Part shown: one piece after another, positions 49,871 through 58,181 of the stretch
Layout of the letters: each line of letters opens with the position of its first letter
How positions within the stretch are numbered: the first letter of the stretch is position 1
Assembly (NCBI RefSeq): GCF_013186535.1
Contig: NZ_JABMCZ010000005.1
Coordinates: forward strand, 1,612,001-1,676,000
Reading direction: 5' to 3'
From: Nocardia terpenica
Lineage (GTDB): Bacteria; Actinomycetota; Actinomycetes; Mycobacteriales; Mycobacteriaceae
Length of the DNA stretch: 64,000 bases
Program-made: the position numbers and the translations under genes
The notes under the pieces: generated by a model
Told to the model about the DNA's origin: nothing
Database searches by the model: none
What the model saw: only the letters and a program-made list of their open reading frames with translations

Positions 49871-49909
49871 CCGCAGGTCACGGCATCAACGGTACTGCGT
49901 GACCTGCGG
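49871..49909. terminator. Perfect 12-bp hairpin between tex and the integrase
   Basis: CCGCAGGTCACG (49871-49882) and CGTGACCTGCGG (49898-49909) are exact complements with a 15-nt loop. There is no T-run in either direction. It lies in the 238-bp gap between the tex start and the integrase stop, so it could end integrase transcription or be part of the attachment region. I saw no second copy elsewhere in the window. Confidence 0.6.
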
Positions 49910-49962
49910 TCGTTTGCCATCTAGTCGTCAAGAATATAGGCAACGTCCCGCCGGGCGGTGGT

Positions 49963-51390
49963 CTAGCAGGAGCGGCGGCGGGCTACTTCGTCGAGTGCGG
50001 GGCCGATCTTGTCGCCGATGAGTGCGGTCACGTCGGCGTGGGGCTGGTAGCGGCGCACATACGCCTTGCGTAGCACGCGTGAGGTGTTTCCTAGTTGGTC
50101 GGCGACCTTGGTGGCGTCGAGTCCGGCGGTGATGCCTTCGGTGCCGATGTACTTGCGCAAGCTGTGTGGTGTGACCCCTGCGGGGAGCCCGAGGGCGGCG
50201 GCGAGCCGCCGCCAGCGATGAAGCATGCTCTTGAGGTTGCGGGGTCCACCGTCGTCGAGATCGAAGAACAGCAGATCCTCGGGCCAGTCCGCATCCTTGG
50301 GCCGCGGCGGCAAACCCGCCTTCAACCGGCGCTTGCGGATAGCCTGCCGCACCGCTTGCGACCGCTGCACACGTGCAGCCAGCACGTTCAGCACCGCGCG
50401 TGGCAGCTGGACGGGCTTGCTCGCGAACTTGCCTTGGTGGATGTCTTCGGCGTCGTCGCTGGTGTAGTCGATCCACACCTGTGCCGAGCCGTCGCGGGTA
50501 CGGACCGCGCCGCGCGGGGTGACGATCCCGGTCTTGAAGTCGATGTCGGATTCGCAGACACCGAGTGTTTGGCCGAGCCGCCAGCCGGTGGCGGCGACGA
50601 ACACCACCCAGTCGGCGAGATCGTAGGTCTGGCAGTACTCCGCGACCGTGGGCACTCGGTGTTTCCACGCTCCCTTGCCTTTTCGCTTGTCGAGTGTGGG
50701 GCATGGGGCATCGGAGGTGTACACGTCGATCAGGATGCGCTCGACCGTCGCGGAGTCCACGAACGCGGAACCACCGCGTCGACGCTGGAAGTTCCCGGGC
50801 TTGGGTAGCAACGCTTCCCGGACCGGGTTGCCCGGAGGGAGCGCGCCGACCCGGATCGCGAACCGGAACATTCCGGACAGGATGTTCTCTTTCAGGATGC
50901 GCGGGGCGCTGCCACCACGCTCACGGGCTACGTAGTCGAGCATGTCTTCGATGACAGCGGTGTTGGTGAGGCCGATCTCGCGGCGTCCGTATTGGGGGAT
51001 GATGGTGTCGCGCATCATCGGCTCGTAGTTGTTGATCGTCTCTTCGAGCCGTCCACGTTTGCGGAGATCGTCCTTGTACGCGGCCCACACTTCCGCGACG
51101 GTGGACCGTTTGGTCAGTTTGCTGGCCAGGGTGACCGACGAGTCGATCCACTCGTGGGCGGCGTCGAAGTAGGCGCGGCGGGCGCGTTCGCCGCAGCGGT
51201 CGGGCTTGGCGCGGCCTCGGCTGTCGGTCTCCGGCGGCGAGGACCGGTAGATGCGCTGGTAGTTGCCGTTCCAGTCGCGGGGCCGTCCCGATGCCTCCCA
51301 TACGCCTGGTTTCGTCGGATGTGGTTTCAGATTCGGTTCCGGGACATCACCCGGATCCAACTCGGGGCGACCACGTCTATTCTGGACCAT
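49963..51390 (-). CDS. Phage/ICE-type tyrosine integrase
   Basis: Catalyses site-specific integration and excision. The 475-residue protein has an N-terminal AP2-like arm-binding region (WEASGRPRDWNGNYQRIYR), a core-binding SAM-like domain (AYKDDLRKRGRLEETINNYE) and the catalytic domain with R in AATGWRLGQTLGV, HSLRKYIGT in place of the usual HxLRH, and the nucleophile in RVLRKAYVRRY. The ATG at 51390 has AAAGGAG upstream. It sits at the edge of accessory DNA with an XRE repressor and excisionase-like gene behind it. Confidence 0.85.
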   Translation of the reverse strand: MVQNRRGRPELDPGDVPEPNLKPHPTKPGVWEASGRPRDWNGNYQRIYRSSPPETDSRGRAKPDRCGERARRAYFDAAHEWIDSSVTLASKLTKRSTVAEVWAAYKDDLRKRGRLEETINNYEPMMRDTIIPQYGRREIGLTNTAVIEDMLDYVARERGGSAPRILKENILSGMFRFAIRVGALPPGNPVREALLPKPGNFQRRRGGSAFVDSATVERILIDVYTSDAPCPTLDKRKGKGAWKHRVPTVAEYCQTYDLADWVVFVAATGWRLGQTLGVCESDIDFKTGIVTPRGAVRTRDGSAQVWIDYTSDDAEDIHQGKFASKPVQLPRAVLNVLAARVQRSQAVRQAIRKRRLKAGLPPRPKDADWPEDLLFFDLDDGGPRNLKSMLHRWRRLAAALGLPAGVTPHSLRKYIGTEGITAGLDATKVADQLGNTSRVLRKAYVRRYQPHADVTALIGDKIGPALDEVARRRSC

Positions 51391-51482
51391 GCCTCCTACT
51401 CCTTTGGTCGTGGTGGGGGCGTTGGCCTCCGTCGCCCGCTGCGCCAACAGCGGGGTAAACCGGCGGGGGCCAGCTCTTTTCG

Positions 51483-51908
51483 TCAAGGGCGTTCGGTCGC
51501 TTGCGCCTTCTGCCTGTCTGTTCGTTCGCGATCCAGTGCCGCGCCGAGCAGAAGCACGATGTCGCGCAAGGCTTGCGCTCTGCCGTGTTCGGACAGTCGC
51601 AGATACATCGGTGCGGTGACATCGGTGAACATCTGCAGTGCGCTGTCATCGGTCGGCTTGCCACGTGGGCTGCCACTGAGCGCGTCGACCAGTTTGCGCA
51701 GCGTCCCCGCGTGCGGGGTCCGCCCGGTCTCGAGATTGCTGATGGTTTTCGCTGGGACATCGGCCAGCCGTGCCAAATCCTCCTGGGTGATGTTGCGGGC
51801 TTTCCGTTCGGCCGTGATCTGCTGGGCCACCTCCTTGCGCTGGTCGGCGTTCATGGTCGCGAAGTCGGCGCGGGACCAATCCCGCTTGTCGGGTCGCTTC
51901 ACGACCAC
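51483..51908 (-). CDS. XRE-family helix-turn-helix repressor
   Basis: The 141-residue protein has a helix-turn-helix at about residues 30-85 (QQITAERKARNITQEDLARL then ADVPAKTISNLETG). The C-terminal 55 residues form a helical dimerisation-like domain. The start is uncertain: GTG at 51908, with GTG at 51902 and an ATG 18 codons later as alternatives. It lies just upstream of the integrase on the same strand, and is a plausible immunity/lysogeny-type repressor of the element. Confidence 0.8.
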   Translation of the reverse strand: MVVKRPDKRDWSRADFATMNADQRKEVAQQITAERKARNITQEDLARLADVPAKTISNLETGRTPHAGTLRKLVDALSGSPRGKPTDDSALQMFTDVTAPMYLRLSEHGRAQALRDIVLLLGAALDRERTDRQKAQATERP

Positions 51909-51957
51909 CGATTCTATCGGGTATTTCTAGAAATATATTGGTTATTCGAGAAGGTAT

Positions 51958-52224
51958 TCATGCGGCGGTGGTGCCGCCGCGCCGGGTGAGCTGTTCTTGC
52001 TCGGCGATCCAGGCTTCGACTTCGCAGCGGCGGTAGACCACCTTGCGGCCCCGGGCGAAAGACGCCGGACCGTAGCCGCGGTGCCGCCAGTACCGGAGAG
52101 TGCCGACATTGAACTTGTACTCTTCTGCGACTTCGACGGTGGTCAGCAAGTCGTCACGCCGGTTGATGCGCGTCACCCCATCGGCAGAGTCTGCCGGGGT
52201 GACGGCGTTTTCCTGCTTGAGCAT
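51958..52224 (-). CDS. Excisionase-like helix-turn-helix protein
   Basis: The 88-residue protein starts MLKQENAVTPADSADGVTR with GAAAGGAA upstream. Its MerR/excisionase-type winged helix is LLTTVEVAEEYKFNVGTLRY then WRHRGYGPASFARGRKVVYR. Such small proteins set the direction of integrase reactions or control element genes. It lies next to the XRE gene and integrase on the same strand, supporting an element-maintenance module. The following gap (52225-52488) shows no gene I can support. Confidence 0.8.
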   Translation of the reverse strand: MLKQENAVTPADSADGVTRINRRDDLLTTVEVAEEYKFNVGTLRYWRHRGYGPASFARGRKVVYRRCEVEAWIAEQEQLTRRGGTTAA

Positions 52225-52488
52225 GGTGAATTCCTTTCGGTGAGCAAGGTGCTTTCACCGGAAGGACTCCTCGAGAATGGCCAACACCGGACATCGCGCT
52301 TGCAACTTTGTCGAGTGCGGCCCGCACCCCGCGCACGTCGAGTAGGCGACGGTCCGGTTCTGGGCCGGTGAGCTGTGTGTGTTTGAGGTGGATGCGGCGA
52401 TCTGCCGGTATCGCCGTGCAGGCCAACGCTCACCGAAGCCCGCTATCGGTTGGTGTGTTTCGGTGCGGCTGCTTCTCGGGGCGTGCGG

Positions 52489-52980
52489 TCAGTTGGCGGA
52501 GTACGAGCAGACCTGCCACTTGTCGGCGTTTTTCTCCAGATCGAAGACCGTGGTTCGGCCTTTGTGGTCCGGGTCGTTGGCGGCGTGTTGGTAGGTGATT
52601 GTGGCCGTTGTCGTTGCGGTGTTGTGGCCGATTCGGGTATTGCGGAAGTCGATGGCGGTTCCTCGGCCGCGTGCGTTGCGTGCTTGCTCGGATTGGCGGC
52701 GGATGTCGTCGGTGGTGGTGTTGGTGAATGCTGTCGCGAATTCGCCGCATGAGAGGTCTTTCAAGGCGTCGACGCGGCCGTCGTTGAAGGCGTCGAGGTA
52801 TGCCTGCACTGTGCTGGAGATGGCATCGGCCTCCGGCGGTGTGTGTGACGCGGGTCCTGAGCAGCCGACGGTCAGGGTGAAGACAGCGGCTGAGACCAGT
52901 CCGGCCGTCGCGGCCGACCAGCGTGTCCGGTCTGCGGGTGCGGTGGTGTGCGGTGGCTGGGCAGGGTGTTTTCGTCGCAT
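52489..52980 (-). CDS. Lipoprotein with NTF2-like/DUF4878-type domain
   Basis: The 163-residue protein has a membrane-targeting N-terminus and a lipobox TVGCSG near residue 40. A small domain with AISSTVQAYLDAFNDGRVDA and CGEFATAFTN follows, typical of NTF2-like extracellular modules. ATG follows ACGGAGG. It is the third gene after the secreted HINT protein on the same strand (with a 94-aa gene between), so it could be a membrane-side protector against that toxin; this is inference only. Confidence 0.7.
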   Translation of the reverse strand: MRRKHPAQPPHTTAPADRTRWSAATAGLVSAAVFTLTVGCSGPASHTPPEADAISSTVQAYLDAFNDGRVDALKDLSCGEFATAFTNTTTDDIRRQSEQARNARGRGTAIDFRNTRIGHNTATTTATITYQHAANDPDHKGRTTVFDLEKNADKWQVCSYSAN

Positions 52981-52991
52981 GGAAACCTCCG

Positions 52992-53276
52992 TTACCGCGA
53001 TGGCCGGTCCTGTCCGGAGCCGGTGTCGCCGCCGTGGCTTGGCTGGTCTGGCGGGATGTAGCGGGTGGTCTGCCAGAAGTAGAGTGCTGCTCCCGATTGC
53101 GGGACCGGTAGTTGGTTGAGTCGTTCCACCTCTGCGCGGGCCTGTTCCATGGTGTCGTAGACGGCCTTGACGGTGATGTACACGCCGGGGTTGGCGAGGA
53201 CGTGGTCCAGGGTGTCCTCGGCGTTGAGCCGATCGATTCGCAGCACCGCGTACAGCGCTTTCCGGTCTGTGGTCAT
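52992..53276 (-). CDS. Small cytosolic protein, candidate immunity protein
   Basis: The 94-residue protein starts MTTDRKALYAVLRIDRLNAE and has no signal peptide. It contains ARAEVERLNQLPVPQSGAAL and ends with polar residues. It begins 12 bp after the HINT-protein stop, on the same strand. Polymorphic toxins are normally followed by an immunity gene, and position and size fit. I recognise no family, so the role is inferred from context. Confidence 0.6.
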   Translation of the reverse strand: MTTDRKALYAVLRIDRLNAEDTLDHVLANPGVYITVKAVYDTMEQARAEVERLNQLPVPQSGAALYFWQTTRYIPPDQPSHGGDTGSGQDRPSR

Positions 53277-53287
53277 CGGTACGGTAC

Positions 53288-54859
53288 CTACCCCTGGGTC
53301 AGCGATCCCAGCCATTCACGTGTGGCGGGATCGTAAACGTTGCCTGACATGTCGAACAGCACGTTGTCCGCGCCGCCACGGCCGTGAGCGGCCTTGATGG
53401 CGTGCAGCCGGTCGCTGGCGGTATTGCGGTCGATGCCGTGATAGCGCGAGAGACGGTTGGCGATTTCGTCGAAACTCGAGGTCGATCGTGCGTTGGACGG
53501 CAGTTCGGAACATGAATTGTGTACCAGCACATGGCCGGTCCCGGCGAAGTAGGTATGCAGTCGGGCGATCTGGAGGTTGTAGGCGTCGACCACCTCGGTG
53601 TAGGGAGACAACGCCACCACCGACAGCTGTGACCCGTCCGCGGTGGTGAGGTGTGCGCCGACACCGACATCGGCGAGCGGAACGAACATACCGACCGAGG
53701 CGACCCATACCGGGTGATCGGCGGTAGCGCGCAGCACACTGCCATCGGACAGTGCTGCCACGATCATCCGGTGCGGGCCGCCATGAACGATGACGGCCTG
53801 CACAGGTTCTGCGGCGGCTTCACCACCGGCAGGGTCCGCCGCGGCGACCCTGTCGCCCTTGGCAACGTCGTCGATCGCCTTGACGGAGCCGTCGGCCAGC
53901 AGGACCGGTGTGTCGCCGGTGAAGCTATTGGCGCATCGGGCAGCCGCCTGGTCGAACTCCTGGGCTTCCGCGCGGGCAGCGGCTTCCTCGGCTGCCTTCT
54001 TCGCGGCCGCATCGGCGGCCTGCTGCGCCGCTTCCTCGCTCGCGCCGTCGGCAACCGCCGCATCCAGCGCTTCGTCCGCGGCCGCGCGAGCGGCAACGCC
54101 TGCCGCCAGCGCCTCCGGCGTGTCGGCTCCGAACGTCGCGATCACCGACGCCGCCAGCGCTGCGTCGGTGGCGTACTCGGCCATCTTGATCAGCGTTTCC
54201 CGGGACGGCACCCAGTTGTGCCCGGCACAGCTTCCGTCGGGGTTGTGCCAGGTGAGACAACCCGGTGACCACCAGCTCGCGTACCGAAGCGGAAGCCCGA
54301 GCCCAGGCAGGCTTGCCGGGACCTGCTGTGGTCCGGCAGGAGGCTGGGCAGGCGCGGCCGTTCCGGGTGCGGCCAGAGTTCCGGGGGACACTGTCGGCCC
54401 GTCCGGTGCCGGTTGAGGGACCTGCTGGCGCGGTGGCGTATTCGATGGTGCCGGAGGGGCGTTGCCAGGTAGCGCGGGTGAGGTGTCGCCCGGGGCCGGG
54501 ATGAGGGGCGGGCCGTTGCCCGGGACGACCGGAGGTGGTGTCAGGGCTCCGGCGTTGGTGCCGTTGCCGGTGTCGTTCTGGGGTTGGCTGGGCATGGCCG
54601 GGGTCGGGAGCGGCGATGGCGTAGTCGGCGGCCCGGGCGGGGTGCTCGGCAGCGGCGGGGTATCGATACACGGCCAGCCCGGATGCATCTGCTGCCACTG
54701 GGCACACGGAATGTAGCCTTGCGCAGCAGCAGGAGCGACGTGCACCGCGCCAGCCCCAGTAGCGACACCGACCGCCATCGACACCACGACGGCACCAGCA
54801 GCTACCAGCCGACCCCGGCGACCCGCCGATCGTCTCGTGCGGACACACCCACTATTCAT
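53288..54859 (-). CDS. Secreted polymorphic toxin with HINT self-cleaving domain
   Basis: The 523-residue protein has a signal peptide (RRGRLVAAGAVVVSMAVGVA, cleavage near AAAQG), a Pro/Thr-rich linker (about residues 60-240), an alanine-rich helical stretch (about 265-305), and a HINT domain at about 309-450. The HINT domain starts CANSFTGDTPVLLADGS and ends HTYFAGTGHVLVHNSC, with the Asn-Cys pair used in intein-like cleavage. A 73-residue C-terminal domain (LHAIKAAHGRGGADNVLFDM, ending LGSLTQG) would be the released toxin. From memory it resembles the polymorphic-toxin type 33 group. ATG at 54859, GAGGAAGG upstream. Confidence 0.8.
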   Translation of the reverse strand: MNSGCVRTRRSAGRRGRLVAAGAVVVSMAVGVATGAGAVHVAPAAAQGYIPCAQWQQMHPGWPCIDTPPLPSTPPGPPTTPSPLPTPAMPSQPQNDTGNGTNAGALTPPPVVPGNGPPLIPAPGDTSPALPGNAPPAPSNTPPRQQVPQPAPDGPTVSPGTLAAPGTAAPAQPPAGPQQVPASLPGLGLPLRYASWWSPGCLTWHNPDGSCAGHNWVPSRETLIKMAEYATDAALAASVIATFGADTPEALAAGVAARAAADEALDAAVADGASEEAAQQAADAAAKKAAEEAAARAEAQEFDQAAARCANSFTGDTPVLLADGSVKAIDDVAKGDRVAAADPAGGEAAAEPVQAVIVHGGPHRMIVAALSDGSVLRATADHPVWVASVGMFVPLADVGVGAHLTTADGSQLSVVALSPYTEVVDAYNLQIARLHTYFAGTGHVLVHNSCSELPSNARSTSSFDEIANRLSRYHGIDRNTASDRLHAIKAAHGRGGADNVLFDMSGNVYDPATREWLGSLTQG

Positions 54860-54921
54860 CAGCGCACCTTCCTCGGATTCGGTTGGTAGACAAGGCTTTC
54901 GAAGACCGAGCAACGGGGCAG

Positions 54922-55569
54922 TCACAGCCACAGTGGGTCGCCGTAGGCGGTGGTGGAGTGGTCCTCGGCCGGGGTGGTGATGGTGGCGGTGGCGAACGAC
55001 CGCAGCGAGACCGGGCCCGCACACGCGGACACCTTGATCTCGACCTGATCGGCCGCGACCGCGCCTTTCAGCCCCTGCAGCGGTTTGCTGCCGAAGGTCA
55101 CCGTGGTGATCCCGCCCGGTTTGACGGTGGTCGAGATGTTCGGCGACACCGACGCGCTCCCGCCGATGCTCACACTCGGCGGATACGAGATGTTCACCGA
55201 AGCATTCGGGCCGATCGAAAACCCAAGGCCCATCGTCAATCCCGAGCTGACATCGGCCTGACAGCCGATCTGATACCCGTAGGACACAGTCGCACCGGTC
55301 ACCTGCCCGCCACCCTTACCGCCGATCTGAGCGACGGCCTTCAGCGACACGAATCCCTCGTGCGTGAACGGATCGGCATCCAGCGACGGGGCCCGGTCGA
55401 TACTCTCGGCCGTCTTGGTCACCGTCAGGCTCCAGCCACTCTCGGTGGTCACCATGCGCACCTTGTCAGCAACCGCATCGGCGGCAGCCGGACCGGCCGC
55501 TACCGCAGCGGCCAATGCCACCCCGGTCAGGACAGGCGCAACGGAAGCTAAAGTTCTGGTGGTTCTCAT
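54922..55569 (-). CDS. MspA-family porin
   Basis: MspA porins form octameric water-filled channels in the mycomembrane of mycobacteria and Nocardia. The 215-residue protein has a signal peptide (MRTTRTLASVAPVLTGVALA, then AAA). Family features follow: SGWSLTVTKTAESIDRAPSL, the GYQIGCQADVSSGLTMG segment, the proline-serine PPSVSIGG stretch, and the C-terminal DQVEIKVSACAGPVSLRSFA. It ends in the usual YG...L tail. It stands upstream of the toxin gene on the same strand, 62 bp away, and could provide its own outer-membrane passage; that link is speculative. Confidence 0.85.
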   Translation of the reverse strand: MRTTRTLASVAPVLTGVALAAAVAAGPAAADAVADKVRMVTTESGWSLTVTKTAESIDRAPSLDADPFTHEGFVSLKAVAQIGGKGGGQVTGATVSYGYQIGCQADVSSGLTMGLGFSIGPNASVNISYPPSVSIGGSASVSPNISTTVKPGGITTVTFGSKPLQGLKGAVAADQVEIKVSACAGPVSLRSFATATITTPAEDHSTTAYGDPLWL

Positions 55570-55947
55570 CGCGACAACGAATCCCCCGTCGGCTAACATT
55601 TGGCAAATATGCTTGACGATGGCACGCGTCGCTGATGGAACGGAAGCGAATGTGACAACCACCACTTTCGGATAGAAGTGGCCAGGCGGTTGTGTGGGGC
55701 CGGAGCCACTCCTACCCAGGGGCATACTGCGAGCCGGGTTCGACCGACCGGGCATCGTGCCCTCGGGGCGAAAGGCGGTCAATGCTCGCGAACAGCTCGA
55801 TCGGTGATCGGATGTTCAGAAGCCCGCCCCGGGCCGACACCGCTCAGGGTATCCGATGGTGTCGGAGCGGCGGACGCGCTGCGACTGCGGACGCGCCTAT
55901 CGTAACCGCGTGGCAGCGCACTTCTCTCGTACGACGACGAGGTCACG
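55570..55947. other. Intergenic region between the divergent MspA and DUF1990 genes
   Basis: 378 bp without a convincing gene. It must hold the promoters of both divergent genes, but I could not assign elements. No repeats or hairpins stood out. Confidence 0.5.
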
Positions 55948-56472
55948 ATGACCATCGCGCTCACCTATGGCCCGGCAGGAGCGACACGACCCGAAGATCC
56001 GCGATGGCATGAGCAGGTACCGGGTTTCCGGCGGTTCGAGCGGACTGCGGTGATCGGATACGGAACAGATTTCTGGGAGACCGTCGCCGATGGCGTGCTG
56101 CGGTGGGATATCAAGCGCCGAAGCGGTTTCCGGGTGATGCCGTGCAGAGGCGCCACGGACCGGGTGGCCGAGGGAGCGGAATACCGGATCGCGGTCGGCT
56201 GGGGACCGGCGACGGTGTACGAGCCGGTGCGGGTGGTGCAAGTCGTCGACCTGCCCGACCGGTGCGGATTCGCCTACGGCACGCTTCCCGGACATCCGGT
56301 CTCGGGTGAGGAGGCGTTCATCGTGCACCGGGAGCCGGACGGCACAGTCCGACTCACGCTACGGTCGCTCACGCGGCCCGCGCCGACCGGCCTGTGGCGA
56401 ACAGTGTTCCCGATACTGCTTATCGCCCAACGCTTCTACCGCCGCCGCTACCTGCGCGCGATGCTGCGCTGA
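55948..56472 (+). CDS. DUF1990 family protein (second copy)
   Basis: The 174-residue protein has the same core as the one at 37284 (CGFAYGTLPGHPVSGEEAFI), plus an upstream VADGVLRWDIKRRSGFRV and a C-terminal LIAQRFYRRRYLRAMLR. The two copies differ clearly at both ends, so this is a distant paralogue rather than a recent duplication. Function unknown. Confidence 0.75.
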   Translation: MTIALTYGPAGATRPEDPRWHEQVPGFRRFERTAVIGYGTDFWETVADGVLRWDIKRRSGFRVMPCRGATDRVAEGAEYRIAVGWGPATVYEPVRVVQVVDLPDRCGFAYGTLPGHPVSGEEAFIVHREPDGTVRLTLRSLTRPAPTGLWRTVFPILLIAQRFYRRRYLRAMLR

Positions 56473-56699
56473 CTGTCCGGATGGTTCTCCTGCTCGGAGA
56501 GAGGGCATGCAGGCCACCATCCGCCGCACTCGCCAACTCGAATCCTCCTGCCCCGGAACGCAGCTGGCGAAGATCTTCACGAACTGGTCGGCGCAGAGAG
56601 TGGAGTCTCAGGACCGTAGCGGGTCCGTCACGCCACCGCTAAACATTCCGAGATTCCGCCCACGATTTCTGAGACCCACAACGCGGCTGTAGAACTTGA

Positions 56700-57065
56700 T
56701 CAGGTATGGGCAAATTGTCCGTCAGCAACGCCTTTCGTAAAGGCATCCCACTCATCGGGGGTGTAGTCCAACGTCACATCTGCCGCGGTAATGGTCGCTC
56801 TACGATCCGGATGCACGACGATCGTAACGCCGCTGTCGAGCGTTCCGGACTCGCCGCTGAGGATCAGATCTAGGAATAGGGGCCACGATGCAGCGGGGAT
56901 CGGCAGCGTTGGTTGTTCGTCAGCGGGCCCGGTGTACTTGCTGTCTCGGATGAGCACACACTCGTTGGCGAACTTCACCTCGACGCAGTTGCCACCACCT
57001 TCGCTGAAGGATGACTTGGTGTAGCCAGTGTCTGGTCGATACCTGGGCACGTTCTCATTCCTCAC
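56700..57065 (-). CDS. DUF397 domain protein
   Basis: The 121-residue protein starts from the GTG at 57065 (VRNENVPRYRPDTGYTKSSF). The DUF397 pattern is visible: TKSSFSEGGGNCVEVKF, then VLIRDSKYTG. A C-terminal extension of about 55 residues is unusual for the family, which is normally 60-80 residues. The start lies one base after the stop of the upstream XRE/DUF5753 gene, the standard pairing in actinomycetes. Confidence 0.8.
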   Translation of the reverse strand: MRNENVPRYRPDTGYTKSSFSEGGGNCVEVKFANECVLIRDSKYTGPADEQPTLPIPAASWPLFLDLILSGESGTLDSGVTIVVHPDRRATITAADVTLDYTPDEWDAFTKGVADGQFAHT

Positions 57066-57066
57066 G

Positions 57067-57984
57067 TTATTGATTTTTTGAAACAAAATCGATGACTTGG
57101 ACGACCAATTCCCGGCTCTCATCCTGCGATAGTGCGATCTCCTGTAGTCCGCGGAAGAGCCGATCATGATCGGCAACGTCGACATGGTTCCGTACGAGTA
57201 CATCCTCGGTCAGAGACTCCGCGAGCGCCATCGGGGGATCGTCGGCAGCGAAGTCGTAAATCGAAACAGGCGATCGGGGTGCCCGTAGGCCCAGTAGCTC
57301 GCCGCCGACCGGCAAGACGCGGAAGTCGATCTGAGTGTTGGTGTCAAGAAGGTCGAGCAGATGCTCCAGTTGTTCGAGCATCGCCGGTCTCGGAACAACA
57401 ATCCGCCGAATGACCGTCTCTTCGACGACGATCTCGATCGTTGGACCACCCGGAACGAAGACCTCTTGCTGACGACGTTCGCGGGCACGGATGTTCACGG
57501 GCGAGTCCAGCGCACGGTCACTGGTCACGGCTGTGTTGTGACGGGCCCGAAGGTATGCGGGCGACTGGAGAAGTCCCGGCATCAAGGCGAACTCGTACCA
57601 CCGGATACGGCTCGCGCCCGCTTCGAGATCGGCAGGCAGAGCTTGCCGAGGTGACAAGCCCTTGAATGCTTTGCTTTCCCACCAGCCGGACTGCGCAGCA
57701 TCACGGGCAAGCTGGTAGAACTTCTGCCAGCAAGGGGAGTATTGCTCCACGCCGAGGTGCTCGGCGATCTTCATGCTGACGTCAGCAGCGACCCGGCGTT
57801 GACCATTCTCGATTCGGGTGAGCAAGGTTCGGTCCATGCCGACCGCACTCGCGACCTGCTGAATCGAGAGTTCCTTCGGCTCCGCCTCTTGACGGAGGCG
57901 GCGTAGCTCCTCTCCAAGATGCAGTCGACGACTGTAGGGCGAGATCCGCTCGCTGGCCGAAGCCGATCCATGCGACACCGTCAC
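57067..57984 (-). CDS. XRE helix-turn-helix / DUF5753 regulator
   Basis: The 305-residue protein has an N-terminal XRE domain (LGEELRRLRQEAEPKELSIQ, then QVASAVGMDRTLLTRIENG) and a DUF5753 ligand-binding-like domain (IRWYEFALMPGLLQSPAYLR). It is followed by the DUF397 partner with one base between. Such pairs are paralogous, abundant in actinomycetes and act in developmental and stress regulation, e.g. the WhiJ-type pairs. Its target is unknown. Confidence 0.88.
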   Translation of the reverse strand: MTVSHGSASASERISPYSRRLHLGEELRRLRQEAEPKELSIQQVASAVGMDRTLLTRIENGQRRVAADVSMKIAEHLGVEQYSPCWQKFYQLARDAAQSGWWESKAFKGLSPRQALPADLEAGASRIRWYEFALMPGLLQSPAYLRARHNTAVTSDRALDSPVNIRARERRQQEVFVPGGPTIEIVVEETVIRRIVVPRPAMLEQLEHLLDLLDTNTQIDFRVLPVGGELLGLRAPRSPVSIYDFAADDPPMALAESLTEDVLVRNHVDVADHDRLFRGLQEIALSQDESRELVVQVIDFVSKNQ

Positions 57985-58181
57985 ACCTCCATGGCTGCAC
58001 AGTGACTGACCGTCACTCGTCTCATTCTGTCACGAGACGCCCGATCGGCGGTTCGACGCCTACATGTAGTCCACCGATGGGCGATCGGTCAGTTGCCCGC
58101 CGGAAGCGCCGTCCACCAGCCTACGCACAATTCATTGCACGTTTCTATGCACTGTGACAAAATTACACAGAGCGACGCAAT
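57985..58181. other. AT-richer intergenic region
   Basis: About 200 bp with a lower GC content than its surroundings (for example TTCATTGCACGTTTCTATGC and ACAAAATTACAC), lying between the divergent XRE gene and the accessory gene run. Probably holds promoters in both directions; no element could be assigned. Confidence 0.4.

Noticed and set aside
49725..49962. tRNA gene as integration target
   Set aside because: I looked for a cloverleaf and a T-loop GTTCRANTC in both directions and found none. No tRNA, rRNA or known riboswitch was recognised anywhere in the window.
52154..52426. Minus-strand frame of about 90 residues upstream of the excisionase-like gene
   Set aside because: It overlaps the excisionase start by about 70 bp, has no ribosome-binding site, and only a short part looks protein-like.
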